Below are positions 19,558 through 31,719 of a DNA stretch of 64,000 nucleotides, one piece after another. The notes under the pieces are model-generated. The model was not told the origin of the DNA, searched no databases, and saw only the letters and a program-made list of their open reading frames with translations. Every line of letters starts with the position of its first letter. Positions within the stretch are counted from its first letter, which is position 1. Location of the stretch: the NCBI RefSeq assembly GCF_024971095.1, contig NZ_CP069717.1, positions 930,001 to 994,000 of the forward strand. Reading direction: 5' to 3'. The translations under genes and the position numbers were made by a program. The stretch is from Microbacterium neungamense. GTDB taxonomy: Bacteria > Actinomycetota > Actinomycetes > Actinomycetales > Microbacteriaceae.

Positions 19558-21198
19558 ATGGCAGAACTATCGATCAGCCCCGACGTCATCCGTGACGCGC
19601 TGAAGGACTTCGCCGCCGCCTACGAGCCCACCGGGGCCGCAGCGACCGAGGTCGGCACCGTCATCGACGCCGCAGACGGCATCGCGCACGTCGAGGGCCT
19701 GCCGGGCGTCATGGCCAACGAGCTGGTGACCTTCGCGGACGGCACCAAGGGCCTCGCGCTCAACCTGGACGAGCACGAGATCGGCGTCGTCGTCCTCGGG
19801 GACTTCACCGGCATCGAGGCGGGCCAGCAGGTCACCCGCACCGGCGAGGTGCTCTCCGTGCCCGTCGGCGACGGCTACCTCGGCCGCGTCGTCGACCCGC
19901 TCGGCAACCCGATCGACGGCCTGGGCGCCATCGCCACCGAGGGCTCGCGCGAGCTCGAGCTGCAGGCTCCGGGCGTCATGCAGCGCAAGTCGGTGCACGA
20001 GCCGCTGCAGACCGGCATCAAGGCCATCGACGCCATGATCCCCGTCGGCCGCGGCCAGCGCCAGCTCATCATCGGCGACCGCCAGACCGGCAAGACCGCG
20101 ATCGCGATCGACACGATCATCAACCAGAAGGCCAACTGGGAGTCCGGCGACGTCAGCAAGCAGGTCCGCTGCATCTACGTCGCGATCGGCCAGAAGGGCT
20201 CGACCATCGCCGGTGTGAAGGGCGCCCTCGAGGAGGCCGGCGCGATGGAGTACACCACGATCGTCGCCGCTCCGGCATCCGACCCCGCGGGCTTCAAGTA
20301 CCTCGCCCCCTACACCGGCTCGGCCATCGGCCAGCACTGGATGTACGGCGGCAAGCACGTCCTGATCATCTTCGATGACCTGTCGAAGCAGGCCGAGGCC
20401 TACCGCGCCGTGTCGCTGCTGCTGCGCCGCCCGCCGGGGCGCGAGGCCTACCCGGGTGACGTCTTCTACCTGCACTCGCGTCTGCTCGAACGCTGCGCGA
20501 AGCTGTCCGACGACCTCGGCGCCGGGTCGATGACCGGTCTGCCGATCATCGAGACCAAGGCGAACGACGTCTCGGCGTACATCCCGACCAACGTGATCTC
20601 GATCACCGACGGTCAGATCTTCCTGCAGTCCGACCTGTTCAACGCGAACCAGCGTCCCGCCGTGGACGTCGGCATCTCGGTGTCCCGCGTCGGCGGCGAC
20701 GCTCAGGTGAAGTCGATCAAGAAGGTCTCCGGCACGCTGAAGCTGGAGCTCGCGCAGTACCGCTCGCTCGAGGCGTTCGCGATGTTCGCGTCCGACCTCG
20801 ACGCGGCCTCGCGTCGTCAGCTCGCCCGGGGTGCGCGCCTGACCGAGCTGCTCAAGCAGCCGCAGTACTCGCCGTACCCGGTGGAGGAGCAGGTCGTCTC
20901 GATCTGGGCCGGCACCAACGGCAAGCTCGACTCGATCGAGGTGTCCGACGTGCTGCGGTTCGAGCGCGAGCTGCTGGACTACCTGCGCCGCAACACCAAG
21001 GTGCTCGACACGCTCCGCGAGACGAACGTCCTGGACGACGACACCGTGGCCGAGCTGGAGAAGCACACCGACGCCTTCATCCTGGAGTTCCAGGGCGGCA
21101 AGGGCCACGCCATCGGCGCCCCCGGCCACGAGGAGCACGAGGCGGCCTCCGCCGAGGACGTGAACCAGGAGAAGATCGTCAAGGGCCGCCGCGGCTGA
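19558..21198 (+). CDS. atpA: ATP synthase F1 subunit alpha
   Basis: A 546-residue non-catalytic nucleotide-binding subunit. The P-loop is [14 protein letters not shown] (about residues 173-186), with [11 protein letters not shown] before it and [14 protein letters not shown] further on. ATG 19558 follows AAAGGGAAG. The C-terminus has a His/Glu/Gly-rich tail longer than in E. coli. Confidence 0.97.
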   Translation: MAELSISPDVIRDALKDFAAAYEPTGAAATEVGTVIDAADGIAHVEGLPGVMANELVTFADGTKGLALNLDEHEIGVVVLGDFTGIEAGQQVTRTGEVLSVPVGDGYLGRVVDPLGNPIDGLGAIATEGSRELELQAPGVMQRKSVHEPLQTGIKAIDAMIPVGRGQRQLIIGDRQTGKTAIAIDTIINQKANWESGDVSKQVRCIYVAIGQKGSTIAGVKGALEEAGAMEYTTIVAAPASDPAGFKYLAPYTGSAIGQHWMYGGKHVLIIFDDLSKQAEAYRAVSLLLRRPPGREAYPGDVFYLHSRLLERCAKLSDDLGAGSMTGLPIIETKANDVSAYIPTNVISITDGQIFLQSDLFNANQRPAVDVGISVSRVGGDAQVKSIKKVSGTLKLELAQYRSLEAFAMFASDLDAASRRQLARGARLTELLKQPQYSPYPVEEQVVSIWAGTNGKLDSIEVSDVLRFERELLDYLRRNTKVLDTLRETNVLDDDTVAELEKHTDAFILEFQGGKGHAIGAPGHEEHEAASAEDVNQEKIVKGRRG

Positions 21199-21217
21199 GC
21201 GCTGAGGCGAGATAATC

Positions 21218-22117
21218 ATGGGCGCTCAACTCAGGGTCTACAAGCAGAAGATCAGTTCTGCTCAGACGACCAAGAAGATCACGAAGGCGATGGAGCTCAT
21301 CGCGGCTTCGCGCATCCAGAAGGCGATGGCGCGCGTCAAGGCGTCGTCCCCCTTCGCGCGGGCCGTGACGCGGGCCGTCTCCGCGGTCGCCACCCACTCG
21401 AACGTCGACCACCCGCTCACCCGCGAGCCCGAGACGATCCGCCGCTCCGCGGTGGTCATCTTCTCGTCCGACCGCGGTCTGGCCGGTGCCTTCAACTCGC
21501 AGATCCTCCGTGAGGGCCTCGAGCTGGCGGAGCTCCTGCGCGAGCAGGGCAAGGAGCCGGTGTTCTACCTGATCGGCCGCAAGGCCGTCGGGTACTTCCA
21601 GTTCCGCGGCATCGACTCGGCGGCCGAGTGGACCGGCGACACCGACACCCCGTCGTTCCACACGGCGGAGGAGATCGCGCAGTCGCTGCTGGACGCGTTC
21701 TCGCGCGGCGGCGACGCCGGCGGCGTGGACGAGATCCACCTCGTCTACAACCGCTTCGTCAGCATGATGACGCAGACGCCGGAGACCCTGCGCCTGCTGC
21801 CGCTCGAGATCGCCGAGTCGGACGAGACGGATCCGGGCAGCCAGGTCTACCCGCTGTACGAGTTCGAGCCGGATGCCGCGACCGTGCTGGACGCGATCCT
21901 GCCGGTGTACATCCAGAGCCGCGTCTTCAACGCGCTGCTGCAGTCGGCCGCCGCCAAGCAGGCCGCCACGCAGAAGGCGATGAAGTCGGCCAGCGACAAC
22001 GCCGACAAGCTCATCACGGACTACACCCGTCTGCGCAACAACGCGCGTCAGGCGGAGATCACGCAGCAGATCGCCGAGATCGTCGGCGGCGCCGACGCCC
22101 TGGCGTCGAGCAAGTAA
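21218..22117 (+). CDS. atpG: ATP synthase F1 subunit gamma
   Basis: A 299-residue central shaft. The N-terminal helix ([26 protein letters not shown]) and C-terminal helix ([21 protein letters not shown]) form the coiled coil that turns within the alpha/beta hexamer; [10 protein letters not shown] is the conserved Rossmann-like segment. Confidence 0.95.
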   Translation: MGAQLRVYKQKISSAQTTKKITKAMELIAASRIQKAMARVKASSPFARAVTRAVSAVATHSNVDHPLTREPETIRRSAVVIFSSDRGLAGAFNSQILREGLELAELLREQGKEPVFYLIGRKAVGYFQFRGIDSAAEWTGDTDTPSFHTAEEIAQSLLDAFSRGGDAGGVDEIHLVYNRFVSMMTQTPETLRLLPLEIAESDETDPGSQVYPLYEFEPDAATVLDAILPVYIQSRVFNALLQSAAAKQAATQKAMKSASDNADKLITDYTRLRNNARQAEITQQIAEIVGGADALASSK

Positions 22118-22125
22118 GCCTCTAA

Positions 22126-23595
<1,470 letters not shown>

Positions 23596-23597
23596 TC

Positions 23598-23858
23598 ATG
23601 GCGCTCAACGTCCACCTCGTCTCCGCCGACGCGGAGGTCTGGTCCGGCGAGGCCACCCTCGTCGTCGCCAAGACCGTCGAGGGTGAGATCGGCATCATGG
23701 CCGGCCACGAGCCCGTGCTCGCGATCCTCGCCCAGGGCGAGGTGCGCATCACCGAGCCGAACGGATCGAAGGTGCTCGCGAACGCCCAGGACGGGTTCCT
23801 GTCCATGGAGGGCGACGAGCTCACCATCGTCGCCGGCAACGCCGCACTGATCGCCTGA
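23598..23858 (+). CDS. atpC: ATP synthase F1 subunit epsilon
   Basis: An 86-residue subunit consisting only of the N-terminal beta-sandwich (LVSADAEVWSGEA, GEIGIMAGHEPVLAIL). The C-terminal helical hairpin used for inhibition in E. coli is missing, as is common in actinobacteria. ATG 23598 is 2 nt past the atpD stop. Last gene of the operon. Confidence 0.94.
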   Translation: MALNVHLVSADAEVWSGEATLVVAKTVEGEIGIMAGHEPVLAILAQGEVRITEPNGSKVLANAQDGFLSMEGDELTIVAGNAALIA

Positions 23859-23868
23859 CGACCTTCCC

Positions 23869-23911
23869 ATCCGCCTCGGACCCTCCGCTCGCCGGAGTGT
23901 CCGAGGCGGAT
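23869..23911 (+). terminator. ATP synthase operon terminator
   Basis: Perfect 13-bp arms (ATCCGCCTCGGAC at 23869-23881 and its complement at 23899-23911) enclose a second CTCCG/CGGAG stem. There is no long T-run, as is usual at this GC content. Confidence 0.8.
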
Positions 23912-23933
23912 TCGTCTGCATCCCCGGAGCACG

Positions 23934-24671
23934 ATGAAGATCCTCCTCCCGCCGTCCGAGACCAAGCGCCCGGGCGGTTCCGGCCCGGCCTTCGACCCGG
24001 CCGCCCTGGCCCTGCCCTCGCTGCTCCCGCAGCGGGAGGCGGTGATCGACGCCCTCGTCGCGCTCGCGGCGGATGCGGATGCCTCGCGGCGGGTGCTCAA
24101 GCTCAGCGAGCGCCAGGCGGGTGAGGTCGCGCACAACCGGATGCTGCGCAGCGCGGCGGTGATGCCCGCGATCGACCGGTACACCGGCGTCCTCTACGAC
24201 GCCCTGGACGCCGCGGGTCTGGACGCCGCCGGGCGCCGCTGGCTCCGCGACCACGTCCTGATCCACTCCGCGCCGTTCGGCCCGGTCGGCGCGCTCGACG
24301 GCATCCCGCCGTACCGCCTCGCCGCGGGCACGTCGCTGCCGGGCATCCCGCCGCTGCGCCGGCACTGGGCGGATGCCGTGACCGGCGCCCTGACGGGGGA
24401 GGGCTTCGTCCTCGATCTCCGCAGCGAGGCGTACGTCGCGCTCGGGCCGGTGCCGGCATCCGTCCCCTCCGCGTACGTGCGCGTGGTGAGCGACGGCGGC
24501 CGCGCCCTGAACCACTTCAACAAGAAGGCGAAGGGCGCGCTGGTGCGTCGCCTCGCGTCCGAACGCCCGCGGGTGCGGTCGCTGGAGGGCCTGCTGCGGT
24601 GGGCGGACGACGCCGGCGTGCCGCTGCGCGAGGCGGAACAGGGCGTCCTCGAACTCGTCGGCGAGGCGTGA
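23934..24671 (+). CDS. yaaA: YaaA/DUF328 family peroxide-stress protein
   Basis: A 245-residue cytoplasmic protein beginning MKILLPPSETKRPGG, the family signature. It continues with RYTGVLYDALD, LIHSAPFGPVGALDGIPPYRL and FNKKAKGALVR, matching the helix-hairpin-helix fold of YaaA. In E. coli YaaA lowers free iron during peroxide stress. The gene lies alone after the atp terminator; the short gap suggests its own promoter or read-through. Confidence 0.85.
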   Translation: MKILLPPSETKRPGGSGPAFDPAALALPSLLPQREAVIDALVALAADADASRRVLKLSERQAGEVAHNRMLRSAAVMPAIDRYTGVLYDALDAAGLDAAGRRWLRDHVLIHSAPFGPVGALDGIPPYRLAAGTSLPGIPPLRRHWADAVTGALTGEGFVLDLRSEAYVALGPVPASVPSAYVRVVSDGGRALNHFNKKAKGALVRRLASERPRVRSLEGLLRWADDAGVPLREAEQGVLELVGEA

Positions 24672-24702
24672 ACGGCGCCTGCGGCACCGCCCGCGTGTGC
24701 GA

Positions 24703-24732
24703 TTGATCCGATATTCTCCGCGCCGCTAGCAT
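24703..24732 (+). promoter_or_regulatory. promoter of the DUF5684-like gene
   Basis: TTGATC (24703-24708), an 18-bp spacer and TAGCAT (24727-24732), giving a leader of about 68 nt. This is one of few places here with both hexamers at good spacing. Confidence 0.5.
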
Positions 24733-24806
24733 GGCGAATGCGAGGCCCAGGGCCTTGCAGCGGGGGACGACACGCGTCCTCCCGAGACCGAGGGAATGTG
24801 AGTCTC

Positions 24807-25610
24807 ATGTACGACGACTACGACGGAAGCTATGCGGCGTTCTTCGCCGTCTACTTCTTCGTCCTCTTCCTGATGGTGGTCGTGGGGTACGTCCTCACGT
24901 CCCTGTTCCTGATGAAGATCTTCGAGAAGGCCGGCGTGCAGGGCAAGTGGCGCGCCTGGGTCCCGTTCTACAACTTCATGGTGTTCTTCAAGCTGGGCGA
25001 CTTGAGCCCCTGGCTGGCGTTCGGGTTCCTGCTGACCTGGATCCCGGTCCTGGGGTGGCTCGTCGGCATCGCGATGGTCGTCGTCTCGGCGCTGGCCGCC
25101 TGGCGCGTCGGCCTGAAGCTCCAGAAGGAGGCCGTCTGGGTCGTCCTCTGGGTGCTGCTCAGCATCGTCTGGCTCGGCATCAACGCCTTCGACAAGTCGC
25201 GCTGGAATCCGAACATCGCCCCCGCCCCGTGGGCGGGTAACGGCTTCCTCGCCGACCGCACGGTCTGGGAGGGCGTCCCGGTGCAGCCGAGCGCCGCCGG
25301 CCCGGCCGCTCCCGGCTACGGCGCCGCGCCGCAGGGCTACGCACCCCCGCAGGGCTACGCACCGCCGCAGGGCTACGGCACGCCGAACACCCCGCCGGCT
25401 CCGCCGGCCCCCGGCACGCCGTCCGCTCCCGGCGCCGGCGCTCCCGGCGGACCGGCGGTGCCGCCGCCGCCGAGCACTCCGCCGGCGCCGAACACCCCGC
25501 CCGCGCCGCCCTCGGCGCCGCCGGCGGCTCCTCCGGCGCCCCCGGCTCCGCCCACGGACCCGAACCGGCCCCCGGCTCCGCCCACGGACCCGAACCGGCC
25601 CCCGGCCTGA
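24807..25610 (+). CDS. DUF5684-like membrane protein with proline-rich tail
   Basis: A 267-residue protein. Four hydrophobic segments lie in residues 10-125, with the pattern W-x-WVPFYN (KWRAWVPFYNF) typical of DUF5684/signal-peptidase-associated small membrane proteins. A long Pro/Ala/Gly tail follows from about residue 160, including three PPQGYA repeats and two exact 30-bp DNA repeats (25541-25570, 25571-25600) encoding PPTDPNRPPA. ATG 24807 is preferred over GTG 24798, which is only 2 nt from the AGGGA site. No function is known. Confidence 0.7.
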   Translation: MYDDYDGSYAAFFAVYFFVLFLMVVVGYVLTSLFLMKIFEKAGVQGKWRAWVPFYNFMVFFKLGDLSPWLAFGFLLTWIPVLGWLVGIAMVVVSALAAWRVGLKLQKEAVWVVLWVLLSIVWLGINAFDKSRWNPNIAPAPWAGNGFLADRTVWEGVPVQPSAAGPAAPGYGAAPQGYAPPQGYAPPQGYGTPNTPPAPPAPGTPSAPGAGAPGGPAVPPPPSTPPAPNTPPAPPSAPPAAPPAPPAPPTDPNRPPAPPTDPNRPPA

Positions 25611-25613
25611 CCC

Positions 25614-25643
25614 GAGAACCCCCGGCACCCGCCGGGGGTTCTC
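25614..25643 (+). terminator. intrinsic-type hairpin
   Basis: Perfect 13-bp arms (GAGAACCCCCGGC / GCCGGGGGTTCTC) around a 4-base loop, 4 bp after the upstream stop, followed by CTGTTCG. Confidence 0.85.
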
Positions 25644-25754
25644 CTGTTCGCGCCCGGAGTGACTGCCGGTCCGCCGACTGTCGATCCGGCGCCTGTCGAT
25701 GGCGCGCGGATCGATGCGGCGCGGCGCGGGGCGGGACGGCGTCTTGGGCTCGGC

Positions 25755-25760
25755 TAACGT
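25755..25760 (+). promoter_or_regulatory. -10 element of leaderless aldo/keto reductase gene
   Basis: TAACGT, 6 nt, then ATG 25767. Confidence 0.5.
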
Positions 25761-25766
25761 GGAGAC

Positions 25767-26750
25767 ATGGTGAACTCGCAGCGCCGCGTCGGCGCATCCG
25801 GTCTCGTCGTCTCCGCCACCGGCCTCGGATGCAACAACTTCGGCCGGTCCGGCACCGCCACCCAGACCATCGAGGGCACGCGCGAGGTGATCGACGCCGC
25901 ACTGGCCAACGGCGTGTTCTTCTTCGACACCGCCGACATGTACGGCGCCGATCCCGGCCTCAGCGAGACGCTGATGGGGGAGGCGCTGCAGGGCCGCCGC
26001 GACCGCGTCGTGCTCGCCACGAAGTTCGGCCACGAGCGGGACATGGGCTACGACTTCCCGGCCGGCCGCGGCTCGCGCCGGTACGTGCGCCACGCGGTGG
26101 AGCAGTCGCTGCGCCGCCTGCGCACCGACTGGATCGACCTGTACCAGCTGCACCTGCCCGACCCGCAGACCCCGATCGCCGAGACGATCGACGCCCTGGA
26201 CGAGCTCGTCGCGGAGGGCAAGATCCGCTACTACGGGCACTCCAACCTCGACGGCTGGCAGATCGCGGAGGCGGAGTTCACCGCCCGCGCACGCTCGACC
26301 GGCCGGTTCATCTCGGCGCAGAACCACTACTCGCTGCTGGCACGTGCCGCCGAGCGCGAGGTGCTGCCGGCGGTAAACCGCTACGGACTCGGCTTCTTCC
26401 CGTACTTCCCGCTGAAGAACGGGCTGCTCACCGGCAAGTTCACCCGCGAGGGCGGACCGGAGCGCAGCCGCATCATGGCCACGCGGCGGCACATCTGGGC
26501 GGATGCCCCGTGGGACGCGCTCGAGGCGTACCAGCGGTTCTGCACCGAGCGCGGCATCACCATGCTGCAGGCGACGTTCGGCTGGCTGCTCGCGCAGCCG
26601 GGGGTCTCCAGCGTGATCGCCGGGGCGACCTCGGCCGCCCAGGTGGAGGCGAACGCGGCCGCCGCGGACGCGTGGACGCCCACCGGGGAGGACCTCGCCG
26701 CCATCGACGCGCTGTTCCCGCTGCCGGAGGACCCGGGCGCGCGGATGTGA
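25767..26750 (+). CDS. aldo/keto reductase
   Basis: A 327-residue (beta/alpha)8 NADPH-dependent oxidoreductase. The catalytic tetrad can be placed: Asp and Tyr in DTADMYG, Lys in LATKFGHE, His in YYGHSN. The cofactor-binding C-terminal part has GVSSVIAGATSAAQVEANAAA. It is most like the AKR groups that act on aldehydes or sugars; the substrate cannot be told. Confidence 0.9.
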   Translation: MVNSQRRVGASGLVVSATGLGCNNFGRSGTATQTIEGTREVIDAALANGVFFFDTADMYGADPGLSETLMGEALQGRRDRVVLATKFGHERDMGYDFPAGRGSRRYVRHAVEQSLRRLRTDWIDLYQLHLPDPQTPIAETIDALDELVAEGKIRYYGHSNLDGWQIAEAEFTARARSTGRFISAQNHYSLLARAAEREVLPAVNRYGLGFFPYFPLKNGLLTGKFTREGGPERSRIMATRRHIWADAPWDALEAYQRFCTERGITMLQATFGWLLAQPGVSSVIAGATSAAQVEANAAAADAWTPTGEDLAAIDALFPLPEDPGARM

Positions 26751-26819
26751 GCACGGATTCCACTACGATGACTGAACGAGCCGCCGCATCGGCGGCCACC
26801 CCCGCACCGGAGGCCGCAC

Positions 26820-27686
26820 GTGGTTGAGACGACGACGCACACGCATCGCGTGAGCGGAGGACTGCGCGTGTCCTGGGCGGGGGCGACCGACCGCGGACGA
26901 CGTCGCGAGAACAACCAGGACGCCTTCCTCGCCCGGTACCCCCTCTTCGTGGTCGCCGACGGGATGGGCGGGCACGCCGGGGGCGAGATCGCCAGCCAGC
27001 GCACCATCAGCAGGCTCGACGCGGTGGTGGAGAGCGGCGAGGTGTCGATCGAGGCGATCGAGCAGGCGCTGATCCACGCGGTCGAGGACATCCGCACGCA
27101 TCCGGACACCACCGACGAGGGCACCGGCACGACCCTGACCGGGGTCGTCCTGGAGGCCGGCGACGAGCCGCGCTGGGTGGCGCTGAACATCGGCGACTCG
27201 CGCGTGTACCTGAAGCGCGGGGATCGGCTCGCGCAGGTGACCACCGACCACTCGGTGGTGCAGGAGCTGATCGCGGCGGGGAAGATCAGTCCGGAGGAGG
27301 CGGACGGGCATCCGTACAGCAACGTGATCACCCGCGCCGTCGGCGCCGGGGAGCTGGCCGCCCCGGACTACGTCGCGGTCGACCTGCAGCCCGAGGACGT
27401 GCTCGTGGTGTGCTCGGACGGGCTGACCAAGGAGCTGACCGATTACGGCATCCTGCACTTCCTCCGCGAGAACCCGGATCCGGGCACCGCGGTCGACGCG
27501 ATGATGGAGGCCGCGCTGGAGAACGGCGGCCGCGACAACGTGACGCTGATCGTGGTGCGAGTGGATGCCGATGAGGAGGCGTCGTCGGAGACGGCCGCCG
27601 ACGCGGAGTCTACGTCCGACACGGCCGCCGACGCATCGACGGGGGCCGCCGAGTCGTCCTCCACAGACGACGGATCCGGGAATTGA
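26820..27686 (+). CDS. PP2C-family serine/threonine protein phosphatase
   Basis: A 288-residue metal-dependent phosphatase. Metal-ligand motifs are complete: RENNQDAF, VVADGMGGHAGGE, NIGDSRVY, VCSDGLTKEL and GGRDNVTLIVV. The last about 40 residues are a disordered Ser/Ala/Asp tail, and there is no membrane helix, unlike mycobacterial PstP. GTG 26820 has GGAGG 6 nt upstream; TACGAT (26764-26769) is a possible -10. It is followed closely by the FtsK/EccC-like ATPase. No partner kinase is in the window. Confidence 0.9.
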   Translation: MVETTTHTHRVSGGLRVSWAGATDRGRRRENNQDAFLARYPLFVVADGMGGHAGGEIASQRTISRLDAVVESGEVSIEAIEQALIHAVEDIRTHPDTTDEGTGTTLTGVVLEAGDEPRWVALNIGDSRVYLKRGDRLAQVTTDHSVVQELIAAGKISPEEADGHPYSNVITRAVGAGELAAPDYVAVDLQPEDVLVVCSDGLTKELTDYGILHFLRENPDPGTAVDAMMEAALENGGRDNVTLIVVRVDADEEASSETAADAESTSDTAADASTGAAESSSTDDGSGN

Positions 27687-27743
27687 CCGGCTGACCCTGG
27701 GGACAACCGCTCTCCGCCCCGTCGCGTGCGGTGGGATGGGGGC

Positions 27744-30551
27744 ATGGATGCCACCACGATCGTCCTGCCGTCCGCCCCGGCCGATCCGGGCCGTCCGCCC
27801 TTGCCGGTGCTGGCGGCGGTCGTGCCGGTGGTCGCCGGGGTGGTGCTCTGGCTCGTCACCGGGTCGCTGATCGCGCTGTGCTTCGCGGGCCTGGGCCCGC
27901 TCATGCTGGGCGCCTCGTTCGCGGACGGGCACCGGGCACGCCGCCGGGCGCGCCGGCGGGCGGCGTCCGAGGCGGATGAGGCGTGGATGCGCGCGGATGC
28001 CGAGCTGGAGCGGCTGCACGCCGCCGAGCACGCCGACCTGTGGCACCGCCGTCCGGACGCCGCCGCGTGCCTGCGGCAGCCGCCGCTGCGCGGCTCCGAG
28101 GGCATCGCGCGGGGCACCGCGGTCGTCATCGGACGCGGTGAGCTGCCCAGCGGCGTGCGGGTGAGCGGAGGCGACGACGACCGCTCCCGCGCGTTCCGCG
28201 AGCGGGCGGCGCGGATCCGGGACGCGCCGGTGACCGTGCCGCTGGGCGGCGGGATCTGCATCCGCGCCCCCGAGCCGGTGGCGGCGGCGGTTGTCCGCGC
28301 GCTCCTGATGCAGCTGTGCCTGCGTTTCACCCCCGCGCAGCTGGCCGTGCACGGCGACCGGCTGGAGGAGTGGGGACTCGGCGCCCTGCCGCACGCCGCG
28401 GGGCGCCGGGGCGCGTTCCGACTCGGCGTCGGCACGCAGGACGGGGCGGATGCCGCGGTGTGGGTGTGCCCCCCGGATGCCGACCCGCCGGACGGGATCA
28501 CCACCGTGCTCGACGCGACGGAGCTGCTCCGGGCGTGGCTGCGGACGCCCGACGGGGTCCGCGAGGTCGCCGTCGAGGGGGTGTCGCGCGAGCAGGCTCT
28601 GCTCGCCATCGCGGAGTGCGCCGCGCCCCGGTTCGCGGCCAGGGGAGAGGAGGAGCAGGGACTGCCCGCGCGGGTGGGCTTCGCGGAGCTGGGCGCGCAC
28701 GCCGCCGCGCGCGGGAAGGGCGCCGCGGCGAGCCTCGCCGTCGCGATCGGCCGCGGCGTGCGGGACGAGGCGGTCGTCGACCTCGTCGAGGATGGCCCGC
28801 ACGCCGTCGTCACCGGCATGACCGGGACGGGCAAGAGCGAGCTGCTGACCACCTGGGTCGCCGCGCTCGCCGCCGCGCACGGCCCGGACGAGATCGCCTT
28901 CGTGCTCATCGACTTCAAGGGCGGCACGGCATTCGAGCCGCTGCGGGCGCTGCCCCACGTCACGGCGGTCGTCACCGATCTCGACGCCGGCGGTGCTCAG
29001 CGCGGCGTGCGCAGCCTAACGGCCGAGCTGCGCCGGCGCGAGGCGGTGCTCGCGCAGGCCGGGGCCCGCGACATCCGGGACTGCCCCGGCCTCGGACGGC
29101 TGGTCATCGTCGTCGACGAGTTCGCGGCGCTGCTGTCGGAGCATGCGGATCTGGGGGCGGTGTTCACCGACATCGCCGCCCGCGGCCGTGCGCTCGGGAT
29201 GCACCTCGTCCTCGGCACGCAGCGGGCGGCGGGGGTGATCCGGGACGCCCTCGCCGCGAACTGCCCGCTGCGGATCAGCCTCCGCGTCGCGGACCCCGCC
29301 GACAGCCGGCTCGTCATCGGCTCCGCGGCGGCCGCCGAGATCCCGGGCGGCCCGGAGTCCCGTGGCCTCGCGTTCGTGCGTCGCCCGCGGGACGCCGAGG
29401 CGGAGGCGGTGCGGGTGGCGCTCACCGTCGCCGACGACCTGCGCGTCGCTGCGCGGCGCTGGGAGGGCGTTCCGGTGCCGCCGAGCCCCTGGCTGCCGCC
29501 GCTCCCGGACCGCGTTCCGCTCGCCGACGCCGCGGATGCCGGCGGGACGCCGGTGCTCGGACTCGCCGACGATCCGGAGCTGCAGCGGCAGACCTGGGTG
29601 CCGGCGGGTGCGGGCTGGGCGATCGTGGGCGGTCCCGGCAGCGGGAAGACCGCCGCGATCCGCCTCCTCGCCGTGCAGCACCCGGATGCGGTGCTCGTCC
29701 CCGCCGACCCGGAAGGCGCATGGGATGCCGTGGCGGAGCTGTCCACCGGGCGGCACGGGCTCGTGCTGTGCGACGACCTGGACGTGCTGCTGGCCGGCTA
29801 CCCGTCGGAGTACGCCCAGCTGTTCCTCAGCCGCTGGGAGACGATCGCCCGGTCCGAAGGCGGAGCGGTCGTGACGCTGTCCCGGGCCTCGGGGCCGCTC
29901 ACCCGGGTGATCGACCTCCTGCCGCACCGCGCGCTGCTGCGCCTGCCGAGCCGGGTGGAGCACCTCGCCGCAGGGGGCGAACCGGGCGCCTTCGACCGCG
30001 ACCGTCCTGCCGGCCGCGCGCTGATCGGCGCCCACGAGGTGCAGCTGTGCTGGGTGGACGAGCCCGACCCGCGGACCGCGGCGCCGGGCGGCCGCCACGC
30101 GCCCGCGATCGCCGCCCGGAATCCGGTCGCGCCGCTGACGCCCCGCTGGCAGCCGCGCGCCGCCGTGTCGGGCGTGCTCACCCCGGCTGTCGCCCCGGCG
30201 CTCGCGGCGCTGCGCGTCGCACACCCCGGCCACCTCGTCACCGGGCTGGACGACGCCGCCCCCGAGAGCCGGCACGGCGCCGCGGCGAACCCCGAGCACG
30301 GCGTCGCGACGAGCGGGGCCGCTCCCGCGGACCGGCCCCGGATCCTCGTCGCCGACCCGGAGCAGTGGCGCACCCACTGGGCCCAGCTGCAGCTCGTTCG
30401 TGCCACCGGCGAGTTCGCGGTGGCCGCGGAGTGCGCCCCGGAGCTGCGTCAGCTGGGCATCCGCGACCTGCCGCCGTTCGCGCGACTGCACGCCGGGCGG
30501 GCGTGGCGCGTGCGGCAGGGGCGACCGCCGGAGCGGGTGCTGCTGTCGTGA
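27744..30551 (+). CDS. FtsK/SpoIIIE (EccC-like) ATPase, two P-loop domains
   Basis: A 935-residue protein with two N-terminal membrane helices (about residues 18-60), as in EccC of type VII secretion. The first ATPase domain has a canonical P-loop ([11 protein letters not shown], about residue 357), FVLIDFKGG and [11 protein letters not shown]. The second has [11 protein letters not shown] (about residue 628) and [11 protein letters not shown] but is otherwise diverged. ATG 27744 is 6 nt after TGGGAT. No WXG100, EccB/D or mycosin gene is nearby, so the system it serves is unknown. The PP2C gene next door suggests phospho-control, which is inference. Confidence 0.8.
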   Translation: MDATTIVLPSAPADPGRPPLPVLAAVVPVVAGVVLWLVTGSLIALCFAGLGPLMLGASFADGHRARRRARRRAASEADEAWMRADAELERLHAAEHADLWHRRPDAAACLRQPPLRGSEGIARGTAVVIGRGELPSGVRVSGGDDDRSRAFRERAARIRDAPVTVPLGGGICIRAPEPVAAAVVRALLMQLCLRFTPAQLAVHGDRLEEWGLGALPHAAGRRGAFRLGVGTQDGADAAVWVCPPDADPPDGITTVLDATELLRAWLRTPDGVREVAVEGVSREQALLAIAECAAPRFAARGEEEQGLPARVGFAELGAHAAARGKGAAASLAVAIGRGVRDEAVVDLVEDGPHAVVTGMTGTGKSELLTTWVAALAAAHGPDEIAFVLIDFKGGTAFEPLRALPHVTAVVTDLDAGGAQRGVRSLTAELRRREAVLAQAGARDIRDCPGLGRLVIVVDEFAALLSEHADLGAVFTDIAARGRALGMHLVLGTQRAAGVIRDALAANCPLRISLRVADPADSRLVIGSAAAAEIPGGPESRGLAFVRRPRDAEAEAVRVALTVADDLRVAARRWEGVPVPPSPWLPPLPDRVPLADAADAGGTPVLGLADDPELQRQTWVPAGAGWAIVGGPGSGKTAAIRLLAVQHPDAVLVPADPEGAWDAVAELSTGRHGLVLCDDLDVLLAGYPSEYAQLFLSRWETIARSEGGAVVTLSRASGPLTRVIDLLPHRALLRLPSRVEHLAAGGEPGAFDRDRPAGRALIGAHEVQLCWVDEPDPRTAAPGGRHAPAIAARNPVAPLTPRWQPRAAVSGVLTPAVAPALAALRVAHPGHLVTGLDDAAPESRHGAAANPEHGVATSGAAPADRPRILVADPEQWRTHWAQLQLVRATGEFAVAAECAPELRQLGIRDLPPFARLHAGRAWRVRQGRPPERVLLS

Positions 30552-30552
30552 C

Positions 30553-31665
30553 TCAGAGCACGGATGCCAGCGGCGTCTCCTCCAGCCCGTGCGCCGCGGC
30601 CACGCCGGCGTTCACGACGCGCCCGCCCGCGGTGTTCAGTCCCGCCGCGAGGGCCGGGTCGTTGCGCAGGGCCTGCTCCCACCCGAGCCGCGCGATCTGC
30701 CGCACGTACGGCATGGTCGCGTTCGTCAGCGCGGAGGTCGACGTGTTCGGCACCGCGCCGGGCATGTTCGCGACGCAGTAGAACACCGAGCCGTGCACCA
30801 TGAACGTCGGGTCGTCGTGCGTGGTGGGGCGCGTGCCTTCGAAGCATCCGCCCTGGTCGACGGCGATGTCGACGAGCACGCTGCCCTCGCGCATGTCGGC
30901 GACCATGTCGCCGGTGACCAGCTTCGGCGCCCGGGCGCCGGGGATCAGCACCGAGCCGATCACCAGGTCCGAGCCGACGACGGCACGGCGCAGATCCATC
31001 GGGTTCGAGGCTGCCGTCTTCACCCGGCCGGCGAACAGCTCGTCGAGGTACCGCAGGCGGGGGATGTTCGTGTCGAAGACGGTGACGTCGGCGCCCATGC
31101 CGGCGGCGATCGTCGCCGCGTTCGCGCCGGCGACCCCGCCGCCGATCACCGTGACCTGCGCCGGCCGGGTGCCCGGCACCCCCGACATCAGCAGCCCCAG
31201 ACCGCCCTGCGAGCGCATCAGGGTGTGCGCGCCGACCAGCGGCGCCAGGCGGCCGGCCACCTCGCTCATCGGCGCCAGCAGGGGCAGGGAGCCGCCGGGC
31301 AGCTGCACCGTCTCGTACGCGATCGCGGTGACGCCGTCGGCGAGCAGGCGCTCGGTGAGGGCCCGATCCGCGGCGAGGTGGAGGTAGGTGAACAGCACCA
31401 GGTCGTCGCGGAAGTGACGGTACTCCGACGCGATCGGCTCCTTCACCTTCAGCAGCAGCTCGGCGCGACCCCACACCTCGTCGGCATCCGGCACGAGCGT
31501 GGCGCCGGCATCCGCGTACTCCTGGTCGCTCATCGAGGAGCCCGCCCCGGCGCCCCGTTCCACGAGCACCTCGTGGCCCGCCGCCACGAGGTCGTGCACG
31601 CCGGCGGGGGTCAGGGCCACCCGGAACTCGTTGTTCTTGATCTCGCGGGGGACGCCGATTCTCAT
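30553..31665 (-). CDS. ald: alanine dehydrogenase
   Basis: A 370-residue NAD-dependent enzyme interconverting alanine and pyruvate plus ammonia. It begins [20 protein letters not shown] and has the KVKEP substrate loop, the [16 protein letters not shown] region, the Rossmann [17 protein letters not shown], and the C-terminal NADH-binding block with DQGGCFE. AGGAAAGAGG lies upstream of ATG 31665. Its stop and that of the FtsK-like gene are one base apart, converging. Confidence 0.96.
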   Translation of the reverse strand: MRIGVPREIKNNEFRVALTPAGVHDLVAAGHEVLVERGAGAGSSMSDQEYADAGATLVPDADEVWGRAELLLKVKEPIASEYRHFRDDLVLFTYLHLAADRALTERLLADGVTAIAYETVQLPGGSLPLLAPMSEVAGRLAPLVGAHTLMRSQGGLGLLMSGVPGTRPAQVTVIGGGVAGANAATIAAGMGADVTVFDTNIPRLRYLDELFAGRVKTAASNPMDLRRAVVGSDLVIGSVLIPGARAPKLVTGDMVADMREGSVLVDIAVDQGGCFEGTRPTTHDDPTFMVHGSVFYCVANMPGAVPNTSTSALTNATMPYVRQIARLGWEQALRNDPALAAGLNTAGGRVVNAGVAAAHGLEETPLASVL

Positions 31666-31719
31666 CGCGATTCCTCTTTCCTCCTCGTCATCGAGGGGTC
31701 AGCACCCCTGGTGGGGGTG

